Assembly: GCA_017962665.1 (NCBI GenBank)
Contig: JAGCUU010000037.1
Location: 1 to 61,167 of the forward strand
Source of the DNA: Bacteroidales bacterium
GTDB lineage: Bacteria > Bacteroidota > Bacteroidia > Bacteroidales > P3
Direction of reading: 5' to 3'
Length of the DNA stretch: 61,167 nt
Shown in pieces: positions 28,229 to 38,264 of this stretch (its first letter is position 1; each line of letters opens with the position of its first letter). Position numbers and translations under genes: made by a program. Under the pieces are notes generated by a model. That model was not told where the DNA came from and ran no database searches. It saw only the letters and a program-made list of their open reading frames with translations.

Positions 28229-31073
28229 TAATTTCACTGCTCGTCATAATGGCGTTTCCAAAGCCGGTGACGAAGAAAAAATGCTTAAAACCATAGGTGT
28301 CTCCTCTATGGAGGAGCTTATCGACAAAGCGGTACCCAAGGCCATACGTCTCGACAAGCCTATGCCTATTGCCGATGGAATCAACGAATACGAGTTTCTC
28401 AACCGCTGCCGCGCTCTTGCCCAGAAAAACAAGATTTTTAAGAGCTACATCGGTATGGGTTACTATAACACCATCACTCCCGCTGTCATCCAGCGCAATG
28501 TATTCGAGAATGCAGGCTGGTACACAGCCTATACCCCATATCAGACCGAGATTAGTCAAGGACGCCTCGAGGCTCTGATGACCTACCAGACCATGGTCAG
28601 TGACATGACCGGCATGCCCCTCGCAAACGCTTCGCTGCTCGATGAGGCTACTGCTGGCGGTGAGTGCATGATTATGTTTTACAACAGCCGCAGCCGCGCA
28701 CAGCAGAAAGATAATGTATGCAAGATTTTTGTAGACGACTGCATCTTCCCGCAGACACTTGACGTGATGCGCACCAACGCTGCACCGCGTGGAATCGAGA
28801 TTGTCGTCGGAAAAGCTTCCGAGATTCAGCTAGACAACAGCTTCTTTGGAGCCATAGTCCAGAACCCCAACCAGTTTGGTGAGGTTTGCGACTATACCGA
28901 GTTCATTGCCAAGGCTCATGAGCTTGGCATCTTCGTGGGTGTTGCCACCGACTTGATGGCTCTCGCTCTCCTCAAGACCCCCGGCGAAATGGGTGCCGAC
29001 TGCGCTTTCGGTTGCAACCAGCGCTTCGGTCTGCCAATGGGTTTCGGTGGTCCTCATGCAGGCTTCTTTGCCGTCACTGAGGCCTTCAAGCGCAGCTTCC
29101 CTGGCCGCATCATTGGCTGGAGCGTCGATGTAAAAGGCAATCCCGCATTGCGTATGGCTCTTGGTATGCGCGAGCAGCACATCAAACGCGAGAAGGCCAC
29201 CTCCAACATCTGCACTGCATCGGCTCTTCAGGCAATCATGAGTGGTTTCTATGCCGCATGGCACGGTCCGGAAGGCATCCGTCGCATTGCGTCCAACATG
29301 CACTGTCAGGCTGAGCGCCTAGCCAAGGAACTTGCAAAATATGGTTACAAGCAGCACAACCGCGTCTTCTTTGATACACTCGCACTGCAGTGCCCTGTGC
29401 CTACAGCAGAGGTTCGCAAGGTCGCAGAGGCTGCCAATATAAACTTCCGCTACATTTGCGAGGAGTGCATCGGAATCAGCCTTGACGAAACCACTTCGCT
29501 CGACGACATCAACGCCATCATCACAGTGTTGGCTAAGGCTGCGGGCAAGACTCCAGAAACCATCCAGTGCGATGGCAAGTGCTGCCGTACTGATTTTGAC
29601 GACATCCCCGAGGCCTTGTTGCGTAAGAGCGCTTATCTTACTCACAGTGTTTTCAATAAGTATCACAGCGAGACCGAAATGATGCGCTATATGAAGAAGC
29701 TTGAGGTCAAGGACCTCAGCCTCAACCGCGCCATGATACCGCTGGGAAGTTGCACCATGAAGCTCAATGCCGCTGCCGAGATGCTGCCACTCAGCTGGAG
29801 CCGTTTCGCTGGCATCCATCCTTTCGCTCCCGCCGATCAGGTCGAGGGTTCACTTCAGATGATTAGAGAGATGGAGGAAATGCTCGCCATCATCACCGGA
29901 TTTGCTGGTGTGTCGCTGCAGCCCAACTCGGGTTCTGCAGGCGAATATAGCGGTCTCACCGTCATACGTAACTATCATATTGACTGTGGCAACCCGCAGC
30001 GCACCGTCTGCCTCATCCCCGCATCGGCTCACGGTACCAACCCTGCTTCTGCAGCAAAGGCCGGTATGACCGTAGTGGTTGTGAAGTGCAACGACAAGGG
30101 TGACGTCGATATCAATGACCTGAAAGTGAAGGTTGAACAGTACAAGGACACACTCGCTTGTATCATGATTACTTATCCTTCTACCCACGGTGCATTTGAA
30201 GAGGGCATCCTCGAGATTGTCGATATCATCCACAATGCCGGCGGTCTTGTATATATGGACGGTGCCAACATGAATGCACAGGTGGGCATCACCTCGCCAG
30301 GTCGCATGGGTGCCGATGTATGCCACCTTAACCTCCACAAGACCTTTGCTGGTCCTCATGGCGGTGGCGGTTCGGGCGTAGGTCCTATCGCTGTAAGCGA
30401 GAAGCTTCTCGACTTCCTGCCCAAGCACTGCATCTACAATGTCGGTGGCAAAAAGGGCAACGCCATGGCCGCTGCACCGTTCGGCAACTTCCTGCTGTTC
30501 CCCATCACCTACGGCTACTTGTTGATGCTCGGTGGCGATGGCCTCACAGAGGCTACAAAGCACGCCATCCTCAACGCCAACTATCTGCGCGCACGTCTGC
30601 AAAAGTATTACAAGATTCTCTACACCAACCGCAACGGTATGTGCGGCCATGAGATGATTGTAGACTTCGCCGAGTTCAGCCTTAAGATCGGTGTAGGTGA
30701 CATCGCACGCCGTCTCGACGACTATGGCTTCCACGCTCCTACGGTGGCCTTTCCGGTACACAACACACTCATGGTGGAACCCACCGAGAGCGAGCCGCTA
30801 AGTGAGCTTGACCGCTTCTGCGACGCCATGATTAGCATCCGTCAAGAAATTGATGACATTATGACAGGCAAGTACGACGAGAAGAATAACCCCATCGCCA
30901 ATGCACCGCATACGATGCAGGTGGTCTGCGCCGACGAGTGGAATTATCCTTATAGCCGCAAGGTTGCCGCATTCCCGATGGAGCATGGCGACAAGTACTG
31001 GCCGACTATCAGCAAGATTGATGACGCCTACGGCGATCGTAATCTGCAACCTGTATGGCCCGCTGAGAACTAA
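28218..31073 (+). CDS. gcvP: Glycine dehydrogenase (decarboxylating), single-chain P protein
   Basis: The 951-residue protein joins both halves of the glycine cleavage P protein in one chain. It decarboxylates glycine and passes the aminomethyl group to the H protein lipoyl arm. The PLP lysine is Lys708 in HLNLHKTFAGPHGGGG; other family segments are YTPYQTEISQGRLEAL, SLLDEATA and GSCTMKLNAA. Codon use is clearly richer in C- and G-ending codons than in the neighbours, as expected for a highly expressed gene. A strong terminator follows the stop. gcvT and gcvH are not in the window. Confidence 0.97.
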   Translation: MITNNFTARHNGVSKAGDEEKMLKTIGVSSMEELIDKAVPKAIRLDKPMPIADGINEYEFLNRCRALAQKNKIFKSYIGMGYYNTITPAVIQRNVFENAGWYTAYTPYQTEISQGRLEALMTYQTMVSDMTGMPLANASLLDEATAGGECMIMFYNSRSRAQQKDNVCKIFVDDCIFPQTLDVMRTNAAPRGIEIVVGKASEIQLDNSFFGAIVQNPNQFGEVCDYTEFIAKAHELGIFVGVATDLMALALLKTPGEMGADCAFGCNQRFGLPMGFGGPHAGFFAVTEAFKRSFPGRIIGWSVDVKGNPALRMALGMREQHIKREKATSNICTASALQAIMSGFYAAWHGPEGIRRIASNMHCQAERLAKELAKYGYKQHNRVFFDTLALQCPVPTAEVRKVAEAANINFRYICEECIGISLDETTSLDDINAIITVLAKAAGKTPETIQCDGKCCRTDFDDIPEALLRKSAYLTHSVFNKYHSETEMMRYMKKLEVKDLSLNRAMIPLGSCTMKLNAAAEMLPLSWSRFAGIHPFAPADQVEGSLQMIREMEEMLAIITGFAGVSLQPNSGSAGEYSGLTVIRNYHIDCGNPQRTVCLIPASAHGTNPASAAKAGMTVVVVKCNDKGDVDINDLKVKVEQYKDTLACIMITYPSTHGAFEEGILEIVDIIHNAGGLVYMDGANMNAQVGITSPGRMGADVCHLNLHKTFAGPHGGGGSGVGPIAVSEKLLDFLPKHCIYNVGGKKGNAMAAAPFGNFLLFPITYGYLLMLGGDGLTEATKHAILNANYLRARLQKYYKILYTNRNGMCGHEMIVDFAEFSLKIGVGDIARRLDDYGFHAPTVAFPVHNTLMVEPTESEPLSELDRFCDAMISIRQEIDDIMTGKYDEKNNPIANAPHTMQVVCADEWNYPYSRKVAAFPMEHGDKYWPTISKIDDAYGDRNLQPVWPAEN

Positions 31074-31110
31074 TGATGCGCAGGCGCAACGTTTGCGACA
31101 ATGAATATAG

Positions 31111-31145
31111 TAGGGGAGAGCCTGCAAAGGCTTTCCCCTATTTTG
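31111..31145 (+). terminator. Rho-independent terminator of gcvP
   Basis: TAGGGGAGAGCCT and its partner AGGCTTTCCCCTA form a 13-base-pair-class stem with a GCAA-like tetraloop, followed by TTTTG. It lies 38 bases after the gcvP stop. It lacks a T run on the other strand, so it should act for gcvP only and not for the convergent clpC. Confidence 0.85.
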
Positions 31146-31221
31146 TACTAAAACGTCACAATTTAGTTTAGTATGGTGAAGTGTGATAACGTCTTGGCGT
31201 GCTAAACAATGAATTGGAATA

Positions 31222-33855
31222 TTAAACAGCCACAACTTCTTTTTCGATGCTTTCAGAGATGGCTTCACTAAGTTGCTTCGAGGCTTCGCCTTTTTCGATT
31301 TCAAAGATTATTTTTTCGTTGTCGATGACAGGAGAGTCCGATGTGTTTTCTTTTGATGTGGTGATATGGATGGTGTCGCCTGTTAGGATATCTGCCTTGA
31401 TGATCTCTTCCGCGAGGTCGTCTTCAATATAGCGTTGGATGGCGCGTTTGAGTGGACGGGCTCCAAATTGGGCATCCCAGCCTTTCTTGACCAGGTAATC
31501 TTTTGCAGATTCGTCAATGGTGATGCCATATCCCATGCTTTTTATGCGTTTGAACAACCCTTTTAGTTCTATTTCAATAATTCTATGAATGTCCTCACGA
31601 TTCAGACTATTGAAATAGATAATGTCATCGATTCTGTTTAGGAACTCGGGGGCAAAGGATTTCTTCAATGCTTTTTCAATAACATCGCGTTCCATTTCGG
31701 CCTTTTCAGCCTCGCGAGCAGCAGTGTTGAAACCAACACCGGTACCAAAATCTTTGAGTTGTCTGCTTCCAATATTCGATGTCATGATAATGATGGTGTT
31801 TTTGAAGTCGACCTTTCTGCCCAGACCGTCGGTCAGCTGGCCGTCATCAAGCACCTGGAGTAGAATATTGAAAACATCAGGATGTGCTTTTTCTATTTCG
31901 TCAAGGAGAATGATAGAGTAGGGCTTGCGGCGTACTTTTTCCGTAAGTTGTCCACCTTCTTCATATCCAACATATCCTGGAGGCGCTCCGATAAGACGTG
32001 ACACGGCAAATTTTTCCATGTATTCGCTCATGTCTATGCGTATCATCGCTTGTTCACTGTCAAATAAATATTTGGCAAGAACTTTGGTTAGATAAGTCTT
32101 TCCGACACCTGTTGGACCCAGAAAGATGAAAGTTCCGATAGGTTTGTTCGGGTCTTTTAGTCCGGCACGGTTTCGGCGAATGGCTTTGCATATTTTCTTA
32201 ATGGCAGCATCCTGGCCAACAACAGAACCTTGTAGTTCATCCTCCATTTTTAGGAGTCGTGTCCCTTCGTTTTGGGCTATACGCTGGACAGGTACACCAG
32301 TCATCATCGCTATGACCTCGGCAACGTCGTTTTCTGTAACCTGAACCCGATTGTCGCGTTCGTCGTTTTCGTATGCTCTGCGCATCTCATCAAGTTCTGC
32401 TGTGAGTTCACGCTCTTGATCCCTTAGCGCTGCAGCCTCATTGTAACTTTTTTGCGCCAAGACCTCTTTCTTCTGTGCCACCACATCCGCTATTCTCTGT
32501 TCCATATCAAGAATCTCTTGAGGAATACGAACGTTTGCAATACGTACTCTTGCACCAGCTTCATCGAGGGCGTCAATAGCTTTATCTGGCAATAGACGGT
32601 CGCTGATGTAACGTTCTGTGAGGCTGATACATGCCTGAAGTGCCTCTTCAGTGTAAAGAACCATGTGATGGTCTTCGTATTTGTCTCGGATATTGTGTAG
32701 TATTTCAAGGGTTTCTTCCGGAGTGGATGGCTCAATAAGAACCTTTTGAAAACGTCTTTCAAGGGCACCGTCTTTTTCTATATATTGACGGTATTCATCA
32801 AGTGTGGTTGCTCCAATGCACTGAATCTCGCCACGAGCCAATGCGGGCTTGAACATGTTGGATGCATCGAGCGATCCGGATGCACTTCCAGCTCCTACAA
32901 TAGTGTGGATTTCGTCTATAAAAAGGATAATGTTATGATTCTGCTCCAATTCGTTAAGGATGGCTTTCATTCTCTCTTCGAATTGACCGCGATATTTTGT
33001 ACCGGCAACAAGCGATGCAAGGTCGAGTGAGATAACACGTTTGTGATATAATGTACGTGGTACACGACCTTCTACAATCCTTTGTGCCAAACCTTCTGCA
33101 ATAGCAGATTTTCCAACACCGGGCTCTCCGATTAGAACAGGATTGTTTTTCTTGCGACGGCTAAGAATCTGGGCAATGCGTTCCAATTCTTTTGTTCTGC
33201 CAACAATGGGGTCGAGGCGGCCCTCTTCTGCAGCCTTTGTCAGATCTCGTCCAAAATTCTCAAGTGCTGGTGTCTTGTTGTTTTTAGCCACTCCTGATTG
33301 ATGTGAAGATTCTGGGTTGGCGTATGGATAATCGTCCTCATCCTCATCGTCAGAGTCGCCGAAATCCATATTTGGAGAGAAATCATCCTGTCTTGCATTG
33401 CTCTCTTCATTGTTGGATTTGTCTTTCTTCAACGACTCAAAAAATTTATTGTATGTTAGGCCCTCTCTGTCCAGCAAACGTGCTGCGATATTTTCGCCCT
33501 CCATTAGTATTGCTAAAACCAGATGTTCCGTCCTGATCTCAGGCTCTTTGAGCTTCGTTGATTCCAGAAATGCAAGTCTCAGCACTTTTTCGGTCTGCTT
33601 TAGCATTGGTATCTGACTATCCTCGTTGTAGGTAATATCGCTCTGCTGATGGCCAATAGCCGATTCTATCCTAGTTTTTATTGCCTGTATATCTATACCA
33701 AGACTCGTCAATTTCAAATATGCAGAACACTTTTGTTCTCTGGCAATGCTTAGGAAGAGATGTTCCACTCCTATGTGACCATTTTTCAGTCTGATAGCTT
33801 CATCACGACTGTTTGTGACCACTTTTTTGCTATTTTTGCTAAGTTTAGCTTCCAT
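31222..33855 (-). CDS. clpC: ATP-dependent Clp protease ATP-binding subunit ClpC
   Basis: The 877-residue AAA+ unfoldase has the Clp N repeats (about 1-145), an acidic linker (about 150-185), a first AAA domain with Walker A GEPGVGKS (243-250), a UVR-like middle segment (about 450-490; AAALRDQERELTAELDEM) and a second AAA domain with Walker A GPTGVGKT (580-587). A GVGF tripeptide-type loop in the second domain fits docking to ClpP. It feeds unfolded substrates to ClpP, which is not encoded here. It stands alone, convergent with gcvP and divergent from gyrA. Confidence 0.96.
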   Translation of the reverse strand: MEAKLSKNSKKVVTNSRDEAIRLKNGHIGVEHLFLSIAREQKCSAYLKLTSLGIDIQAIKTRIESAIGHQQSDITYNEDSQIPMLKQTEKVLRLAFLESTKLKEPEIRTEHLVLAILMEGENIAARLLDREGLTYNKFFESLKKDKSNNEESNARQDDFSPNMDFGDSDDEDEDDYPYANPESSHQSGVAKNNKTPALENFGRDLTKAAEEGRLDPIVGRTKELERIAQILSRRKKNNPVLIGEPGVGKSAIAEGLAQRIVEGRVPRTLYHKRVISLDLASLVAGTKYRGQFEERMKAILNELEQNHNIILFIDEIHTIVGAGSASGSLDASNMFKPALARGEIQCIGATTLDEYRQYIEKDGALERRFQKVLIEPSTPEETLEILHNIRDKYEDHHMVLYTEEALQACISLTERYISDRLLPDKAIDALDEAGARVRIANVRIPQEILDMEQRIADVVAQKKEVLAQKSYNEAAALRDQERELTAELDEMRRAYENDERDNRVQVTENDVAEVIAMMTGVPVQRIAQNEGTRLLKMEDELQGSVVGQDAAIKKICKAIRRNRAGLKDPNKPIGTFIFLGPTGVGKTYLTKVLAKYLFDSEQAMIRIDMSEYMEKFAVSRLIGAPPGYVGYEEGGQLTEKVRRKPYSIILLDEIEKAHPDVFNILLQVLDDGQLTDGLGRKVDFKNTIIIMTSNIGSRQLKDFGTGVGFNTAAREAEKAEMERDVIEKALKKSFAPEFLNRIDDIIYFNSLNREDIHRIIEIELKGLFKRIKSMGYGITIDESAKDYLVKKGWDAQFGARPLKRAIQRYIEDDLAEEIIKADILTGDTIHITTSKENTSDSPVIDNEKIIFEIEKGEASKQLSEAISESIEKEVVAV

Positions 33856-33911
33856 TTACTTTGGTATGTATCAGTGTATTAATTTTAAAATGCACAGATG
33901 CGCTTCATTGT

Positions 33912-33919
33912 CAAAAGTA
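33912..33919 (-). promoter_or_regulatory. Candidate clpC promoter (-7 element)
   Basis: The minus strand reads TACTTTTG, fitting TAnnTTTG, 57 bases before the clpC start codon. A TTG lies about 18 bases upstream on the same strand. The 318-base clpC-gyrA gap otherwise holds only AT-rich sequence and the gyrA promoter; no RNA gene or small ORF with support was seen in it. Confidence 0.5.
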
Positions 33920-34100
33920 CAACATATTATTGTTATGCAATTATCTTGCCAAAGAATATTTTCAACATTAAAATGTGAATAGAGTGTGACATTATGTCAT
34001 TTTATTGTACAGATAAAATGACATTTTTTTACGTGTGAAAAATGTTAATAAATAAATTCTTTTTATAAAAAACAAGATGCTGAAAATGGTAAAAAAAATG

Positions 34101-34108
34101 TAAATTTG
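34101..34108 (+). promoter_or_regulatory. Candidate gyrA promoter (-7 element)
   Basis: TAAATTTG preceded by ATG and followed by C matches the same element found ahead of pepA. It lies 65 bases before the gyrA start codon. The -33 position has no clear TTTG. Confidence 0.55.
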
Positions 34109-34173
34109 CTTTTTAATATTAAAGATACAATTGTATTTAAACAATTGTTATACAATATGAAATAATTATAATA

Positions 34174-36684
34174 ATGATATCAGAAAACGAAAAAATCACA
34201 CAAGTCGACATTGAAACCGAAATGAAATCGGCCTATATCGACTATGCCATGTCTGTTATTGTTGCCAGAGCTCTTCCCGATGTACGAGATGGATTGAAGC
34301 CTGTGCACCGTCGCATTCTCTATGCGATGAATGATATGGGATTGTATTACAATACTTCATACAAAAAGTCTGCCACTGTGGTGGGAGAAGTACTTGGAAA
34401 GTACCACCCTCATGGTGACTCCTCTGTCTACGGAGCTATGGTTCGTATGGCTCAACCTTGGGCTATGCGTTATATGCTGGTTGATGGACAAGGTAACTTC
34501 GGTTCAATAGACGGTGACGGTGCAGCAGCCATGCGTTACACCGAGGCACGAATGATGCAGATCACAAACGAGATGTTGGCTGATATCGACAAGGAAACTG
34601 TCGATATGATGATGACCTACGATAATGACAGGGAGGAGCCAACAGTTCTTCCGACCAAGATACCTAACCTTCTTGTGAACGGTTCTAACGGTATAGCTGT
34701 TGGTATGGCAACAAACATGCCTACCCATAACCTCCGTGAGGTCCTTAATGGATGCATTGCCTATATTGACAACAACGATATTACAATAGAGGAACTCATG
34801 CATCATATTACAGCCCCGGATTTTCCTGGTGGTGGTATAATTTACGGTTACGATGGTGTCCGTGAGGCATTCACCACAGGTCGTGGCTCTGTGATTATTC
34901 GTGCAGAGACTTCGATTGAGACAGACTCTAAGGGACGCGATATGATTATTGCCCACAGCATTCCTTACAATGTAAACAAGGCCGAGATGATTAAGAAGCA
35001 GGCTCAGCTTGTTAAAGATGGTAAAATTGTAGGAATTACTGATATTCGCGACGAGTCGGACAAAGACGGCATACGTGTTGTCTATTATCTGCGTCATGAT
35101 GTTGTTCCTAATATTATTCTCAATAAGCTGTTCCAACTCTCCGAACTGCAATCGTCGTTCGCTGTAAACAACATTGCTCTTGTTAAAGGACGTCCTCAGC
35201 TTCTCAACCTCAAGGATTTGATCCGTTGTTTTGTTGAGCATAGAGAAGATGTAGTCACTCGTCGCACACGCTTCGATATGGCAGAGGCAGAGAAACGGGC
35301 TCACATACTTCAGGGTTTGCTGAAAGTTATCGACATAATGGATGATGTTATTGCTTTGATACGTCGTTCCGAAACCCAGGAAGAGGCTCGCATAGGATTG
35401 ATGGATACGTGGGGTTTCAGCGATCTTCAGGCAAAAGCTATTATTGCAATGCGTCTGGGACAGCTCACTCGCCAGAATCGTATCGAACTTCAAACCGAGT
35501 ACGATGAGAAGATGCAGTTTATAGAGCGCTGCAAGGAAATACTTGGTGACCATAGCGTTCTGATGAGTGTTATCAAAGATGAGTTCATCGCTATTCGCGA
35601 AAAATATGGTGACGATCGCCGTACACGTATTGAGTATACCGCTTCGAATTTTAGTGTCGAAGATATGATTGCCGATGACAAGGTTGTGATTACCATATCC
35701 CATATGGGCTATATTAAGAGAACACTCCTTAACGAATATCGTACACAGAGTAGGGGAGGCGTGGGGTCAAAAGGTAGTTCTGTACGTAGCGAAGACTTTG
35801 TAGAGCATATCTTTATGGCTACCAACCATAACTATATCCTTTTCTTTACCGAGAAGGGCCGTTGTTACTGGCGCCGTGCATTCGAAATTCCAGAGGGAGG
35901 AAAAGACTCAAAGGGCCGTGCAATATTGAACTTAATCAATATTGAGTCGGATGACAAGGTAAAAGCATACGTAAACGTTCAGAATCTTAAGGACGAAGAT
36001 TACCTAAATAACCACTTCATTGTGCTCTGTACAAAAAACGGTATAGTTAAAAAGACAACCCTTGAGGCTTATTCACGTCCGCGTACCAATGGTATAATTG
36101 CTGTTGGAGTGCGTGACGGCGACGAATTGTTGACGGCAAGACTTACTGATGGCAACAGTGAGCTGCTTATAGCTTCACGACAGGGTAAGGTGGTGCGTTG
36201 TCCTGAGGGCTCATTCCGTCCGATGGGACGTGGAGCATCTGGAGTTAAAGGTATTACTCTTGAACCGGAAAACGACTATGTTATAGGTATGCTTTGCGTT
36301 CAGGACAAGAGCGAGGATATTATGGTTGTCTCCGAAAATGGTTATGGCAAACGTTCATCGATAGAAGAATATCGAGTCACAAACCGTGGTGCAAAGGGAG
36401 TTAAGACACTTAATGTTACTGAGAAAACAGGTATGCTTGTCGCAATAGAGAATGTGAACAATGACAAAGACCTTATGATTATCAACCGCTCAGGAATCAC
36501 CATTAGAATGCATGTTGCCGACCTTCGCGTACTTGGTCGAGCCACACAGGGTGTCAAACTGATTAATTTACGCAGCAAGGACAGCATTGCTTCCATCACC
36601 AAGGTGGATTCCGAACCAGAGCAGGAAGAAATAATAGAGACCCCCACTCCCACCGAGACGGAAGGGGAGACCCCTCAAGAGTAA
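34174..36684 (+). CDS. gyrA: DNA gyrase subunit A
   Basis: The 836-residue protein cuts and rejoins DNA during supercoiling. The catalytic tyrosine is Tyr122 (MRYTEARM), and the quinolone-contact region [19 protein letters not shown] carries Ser83 and Gly87. The C-terminal beta-pinwheel has the GyrA-box-like [11 protein letters not shown], identifying gyrase rather than topoisomerase IV ParC. An acidic, threonine/proline-rich tail ends the protein. Gly at 87 is odd, since this position is usually acidic. It is followed 81 bases later by a TPR protein gene. Confidence 0.96.
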   Translation: MISENEKITQVDIETEMKSAYIDYAMSVIVARALPDVRDGLKPVHRRILYAMNDMGLYYNTSYKKSATVVGEVLGKYHPHGDSSVYGAMVRMAQPWAMRYMLVDGQGNFGSIDGDGAAAMRYTEARMMQITNEMLADIDKETVDMMMTYDNDREEPTVLPTKIPNLLVNGSNGIAVGMATNMPTHNLREVLNGCIAYIDNNDITIEELMHHITAPDFPGGGIIYGYDGVREAFTTGRGSVIIRAETSIETDSKGRDMIIAHSIPYNVNKAEMIKKQAQLVKDGKIVGITDIRDESDKDGIRVVYYLRHDVVPNIILNKLFQLSELQSSFAVNNIALVKGRPQLLNLKDLIRCFVEHREDVVTRRTRFDMAEAEKRAHILQGLLKVIDIMDDVIALIRRSETQEEARIGLMDTWGFSDLQAKAIIAMRLGQLTRQNRIELQTEYDEKMQFIERCKEILGDHSVLMSVIKDEFIAIREKYGDDRRTRIEYTASNFSVEDMIADDKVVITISHMGYIKRTLLNEYRTQSRGGVGSKGSSVRSEDFVEHIFMATNHNYILFFTEKGRCYWRRAFEIPEGGKDSKGRAILNLINIESDDKVKAYVNVQNLKDEDYLNNHFIVLCTKNGIVKKTTLEAYSRPRTNGIIAVGVRDGDELLTARLTDGNSELLIASRQGKVVRCPEGSFRPMGRGASGVKGITLEPENDYVIGMLCVQDKSEDIMVVSENGYGKRSSIEEYRVTNRGAKGVKTLNVTEKTGMLVAIENVNNDKDLMIINRSGITIRMHVADLRVLGRATQGVKLINLRSKDSIASITKVDSEPEQEEIIETPTPTETEGETPQE

Positions 36685-36765
36685 AACATTAATAATTCTT
36701 AATGATACAATAAAATCATATTATTGAAATACAAAACAAAAAAATAACACTTAAACACAATTAAA

Positions 36766-38019
36766 ATGAAAAAAATTGCATTGTTTACAGCGCTCCTCTT
36801 TCTCGGCATAGCCGTGAATGCGCAAACGCTTCAGGTTCAGAGTGCAATGTCTGACCTCAAGAGAGGTTACTTAAACAAAGCCAAGGCTGCCATTGACAAA
36901 GCCTGCGAACATGAGACAACGAAAGATGACGTCAAGACATGGTACTATGCTGGTCTTATATACAGCATGATTGGCGAAGAGTCTACAAAACCTAAATCAA
37001 AGTATAAAGACTTGGATCCCGATTGGTGCCAGAAAGCCTATGACGCAGCTCTGCGTTGTAAGGAGCTTGACAAAACAGGCGACTACGATCTTAGATTTAT
37101 CTTCAGCAAAGTAGGCTCGGATTTCTATAGCAAAAGCATTGACAAATTCAATACTGGAGATTACCAGGGTGCTTTGGAACTTAGTGACAAGGCTATAAAG
37201 GTTTTCAACAACTCCGGTGATGCCGACCTCGCTAACGAGTCTATCTACATTGCAGGTTATTGCTGCCAGATGCTTAAAGATAATGAGGGCGTGAAAAAAT
37301 ACTACGCTCCTTTGATCCGCAAATCCAAAGTGAAGGATGATTTCAAATCCAAAATGATTCGTGTATATACTGTGATGTACGGTCTGTATCGTGATGCCGG
37401 TGACACAGCTAATGTTATCAAAACTGCTGAACGTTATACAAAGGTTATGCCTGAAGACCCCAACGCAAATCTACTTCTTGCCAATGCATACAACTGGACC
37501 GGAAACAGAACGAAGGCTATTTCTTTGGTTGAAAAAGCAATCGAAGAGAGTAAAGAAAGGTCCAATTATCCCAAGGTACTTTGTGCTGCAGCCGGTATTT
37601 ATGAGCAGGCTGGTGATTTTGAAACTGCTGAGGCCAAATATCGCGAATCTTTAACTATTGTTGATAATCAGTTCGAAGCCAACTACGGTATGGGAAGTAT
37701 GATGAACAACCGCGCGTATGAGAAAAACCAGGCCATAACTGATCTTTTCAATAAGAGTGACGGCAGCTTTACCGACGAAGATGAAGCTCTTGTGTCAAAA
37801 CTGACGGAAGAACGAAACGAATATTTGCGCAAAACTATTCCTTATCTTACTGCAGCTGTAGCTTATATTGATGCTCTTGATTCCGAACAACAAGCTCAGT
37901 ATCGTCCTAATCTCTACAGCAGTCTCCGAACACTTAACACATGCTACTTGACGCTTGAAATGTATAATGAATCTAAGCCGATTCAGGAACGTATCAAACA
38001 AATAGAATCAAACAATTGA
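36766..38019 (+). CDS. Secreted tetratricopeptide repeat protein
   Basis: The 417-residue protein has a signal peptide (1-19, ending VNAQ) and several TPR-like helix pairs: KRGYLNKAKAAIDKAC, NTGDYQGALELSDKAIKV and NWTGNRTKAISLVEKAIEE, then AGDFETAEAKYRESL. It is likely periplasmic and acts as a protein scaffold, without a predicted catalytic role. Gene order after gyrA is common in Bacteroidota. A strong terminator follows the stop codon. Confidence 0.85.
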   Translation: MKKIALFTALLFLGIAVNAQTLQVQSAMSDLKRGYLNKAKAAIDKACEHETTKDDVKTWYYAGLIYSMIGEESTKPKSKYKDLDPDWCQKAYDAALRCKELDKTGDYDLRFIFSKVGSDFYSKSIDKFNTGDYQGALELSDKAIKVFNNSGDADLANESIYIAGYCCQMLKDNEGVKKYYAPLIRKSKVKDDFKSKMIRVYTVMYGLYRDAGDTANVIKTAERYTKVMPEDPNANLLLANAYNWTGNRTKAISLVEKAIEESKERSNYPKVLCAAAGIYEQAGDFETAEAKYRESLTIVDNQFEANYGMGSMMNNRAYEKNQAITDLFNKSDGSFTDEDEALVSKLTEERNEYLRKTIPYLTAAVAYIDALDSEQQAQYRPNLYSSLRTLNTCYLTLEMYNESKPIQERIKQIESNN

Positions 38020-38042
38020 TTCTATTATAATATAAATTATTT

Positions 38043-38079
38043 AGCGGAGGTTTTTGATTTAGACCTCCGCTTTTTTTTC
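38043..38079 (+). terminator. Rho-independent terminator after the TPR gene
   Basis: AGCGGAGGT pairs with ACCTCCGCT across a loop of about 12 bases and is followed by a run of eight or more T. It lies 24 bases past the TPR stop and ends the gyrA-TPR transcript. Confidence 0.88.
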
Positions 38080-38166
38080 TTAATTTAATATTCAATATTC
38101 CTATTATGTTAAGTAAATAAAAGATGAATTATACAATATCCCCTACATGACAAAATAGAAAAAAAT

Positions 38167-38196
38167 AAAAGGATGAACTATTAGTCCATCCTTTTA
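38167..38196 (-). terminator. Rho-independent terminator after the acyl-ACP thioesterase
   Basis: AAAAGGATG and CATCCTTTT form a stem with a short loop, with T-rich sequence following on the minus strand (TATTTTTTT). It lies about 70 bases downstream of the thioesterase stop and would end the long minus-strand operon from the 1032-residue TPR gene. The A-T rich stem end may also let it act on the other strand. Confidence 0.7.
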
Positions 38197-38264
38197 TTCA
38201 ATTTGAGCACCTTATAATAAAATATACTACCTAATATTAATATTTTAATCTTTACTAAAATTGT

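Noticed and set aside
29850-30761. Long antisense open frame inside gcvP
   Set aside because: It is a by-product of the GC-rich codon use of gcvP; no family motif, no promoter, and gcvP on the other strand is unmistakable.
34504-35703. Long (399-codon) antisense open frame inside gyrA
   Set aside because: The translation resembles no protein family and lies wholly within the clear gyrA coding sequence.
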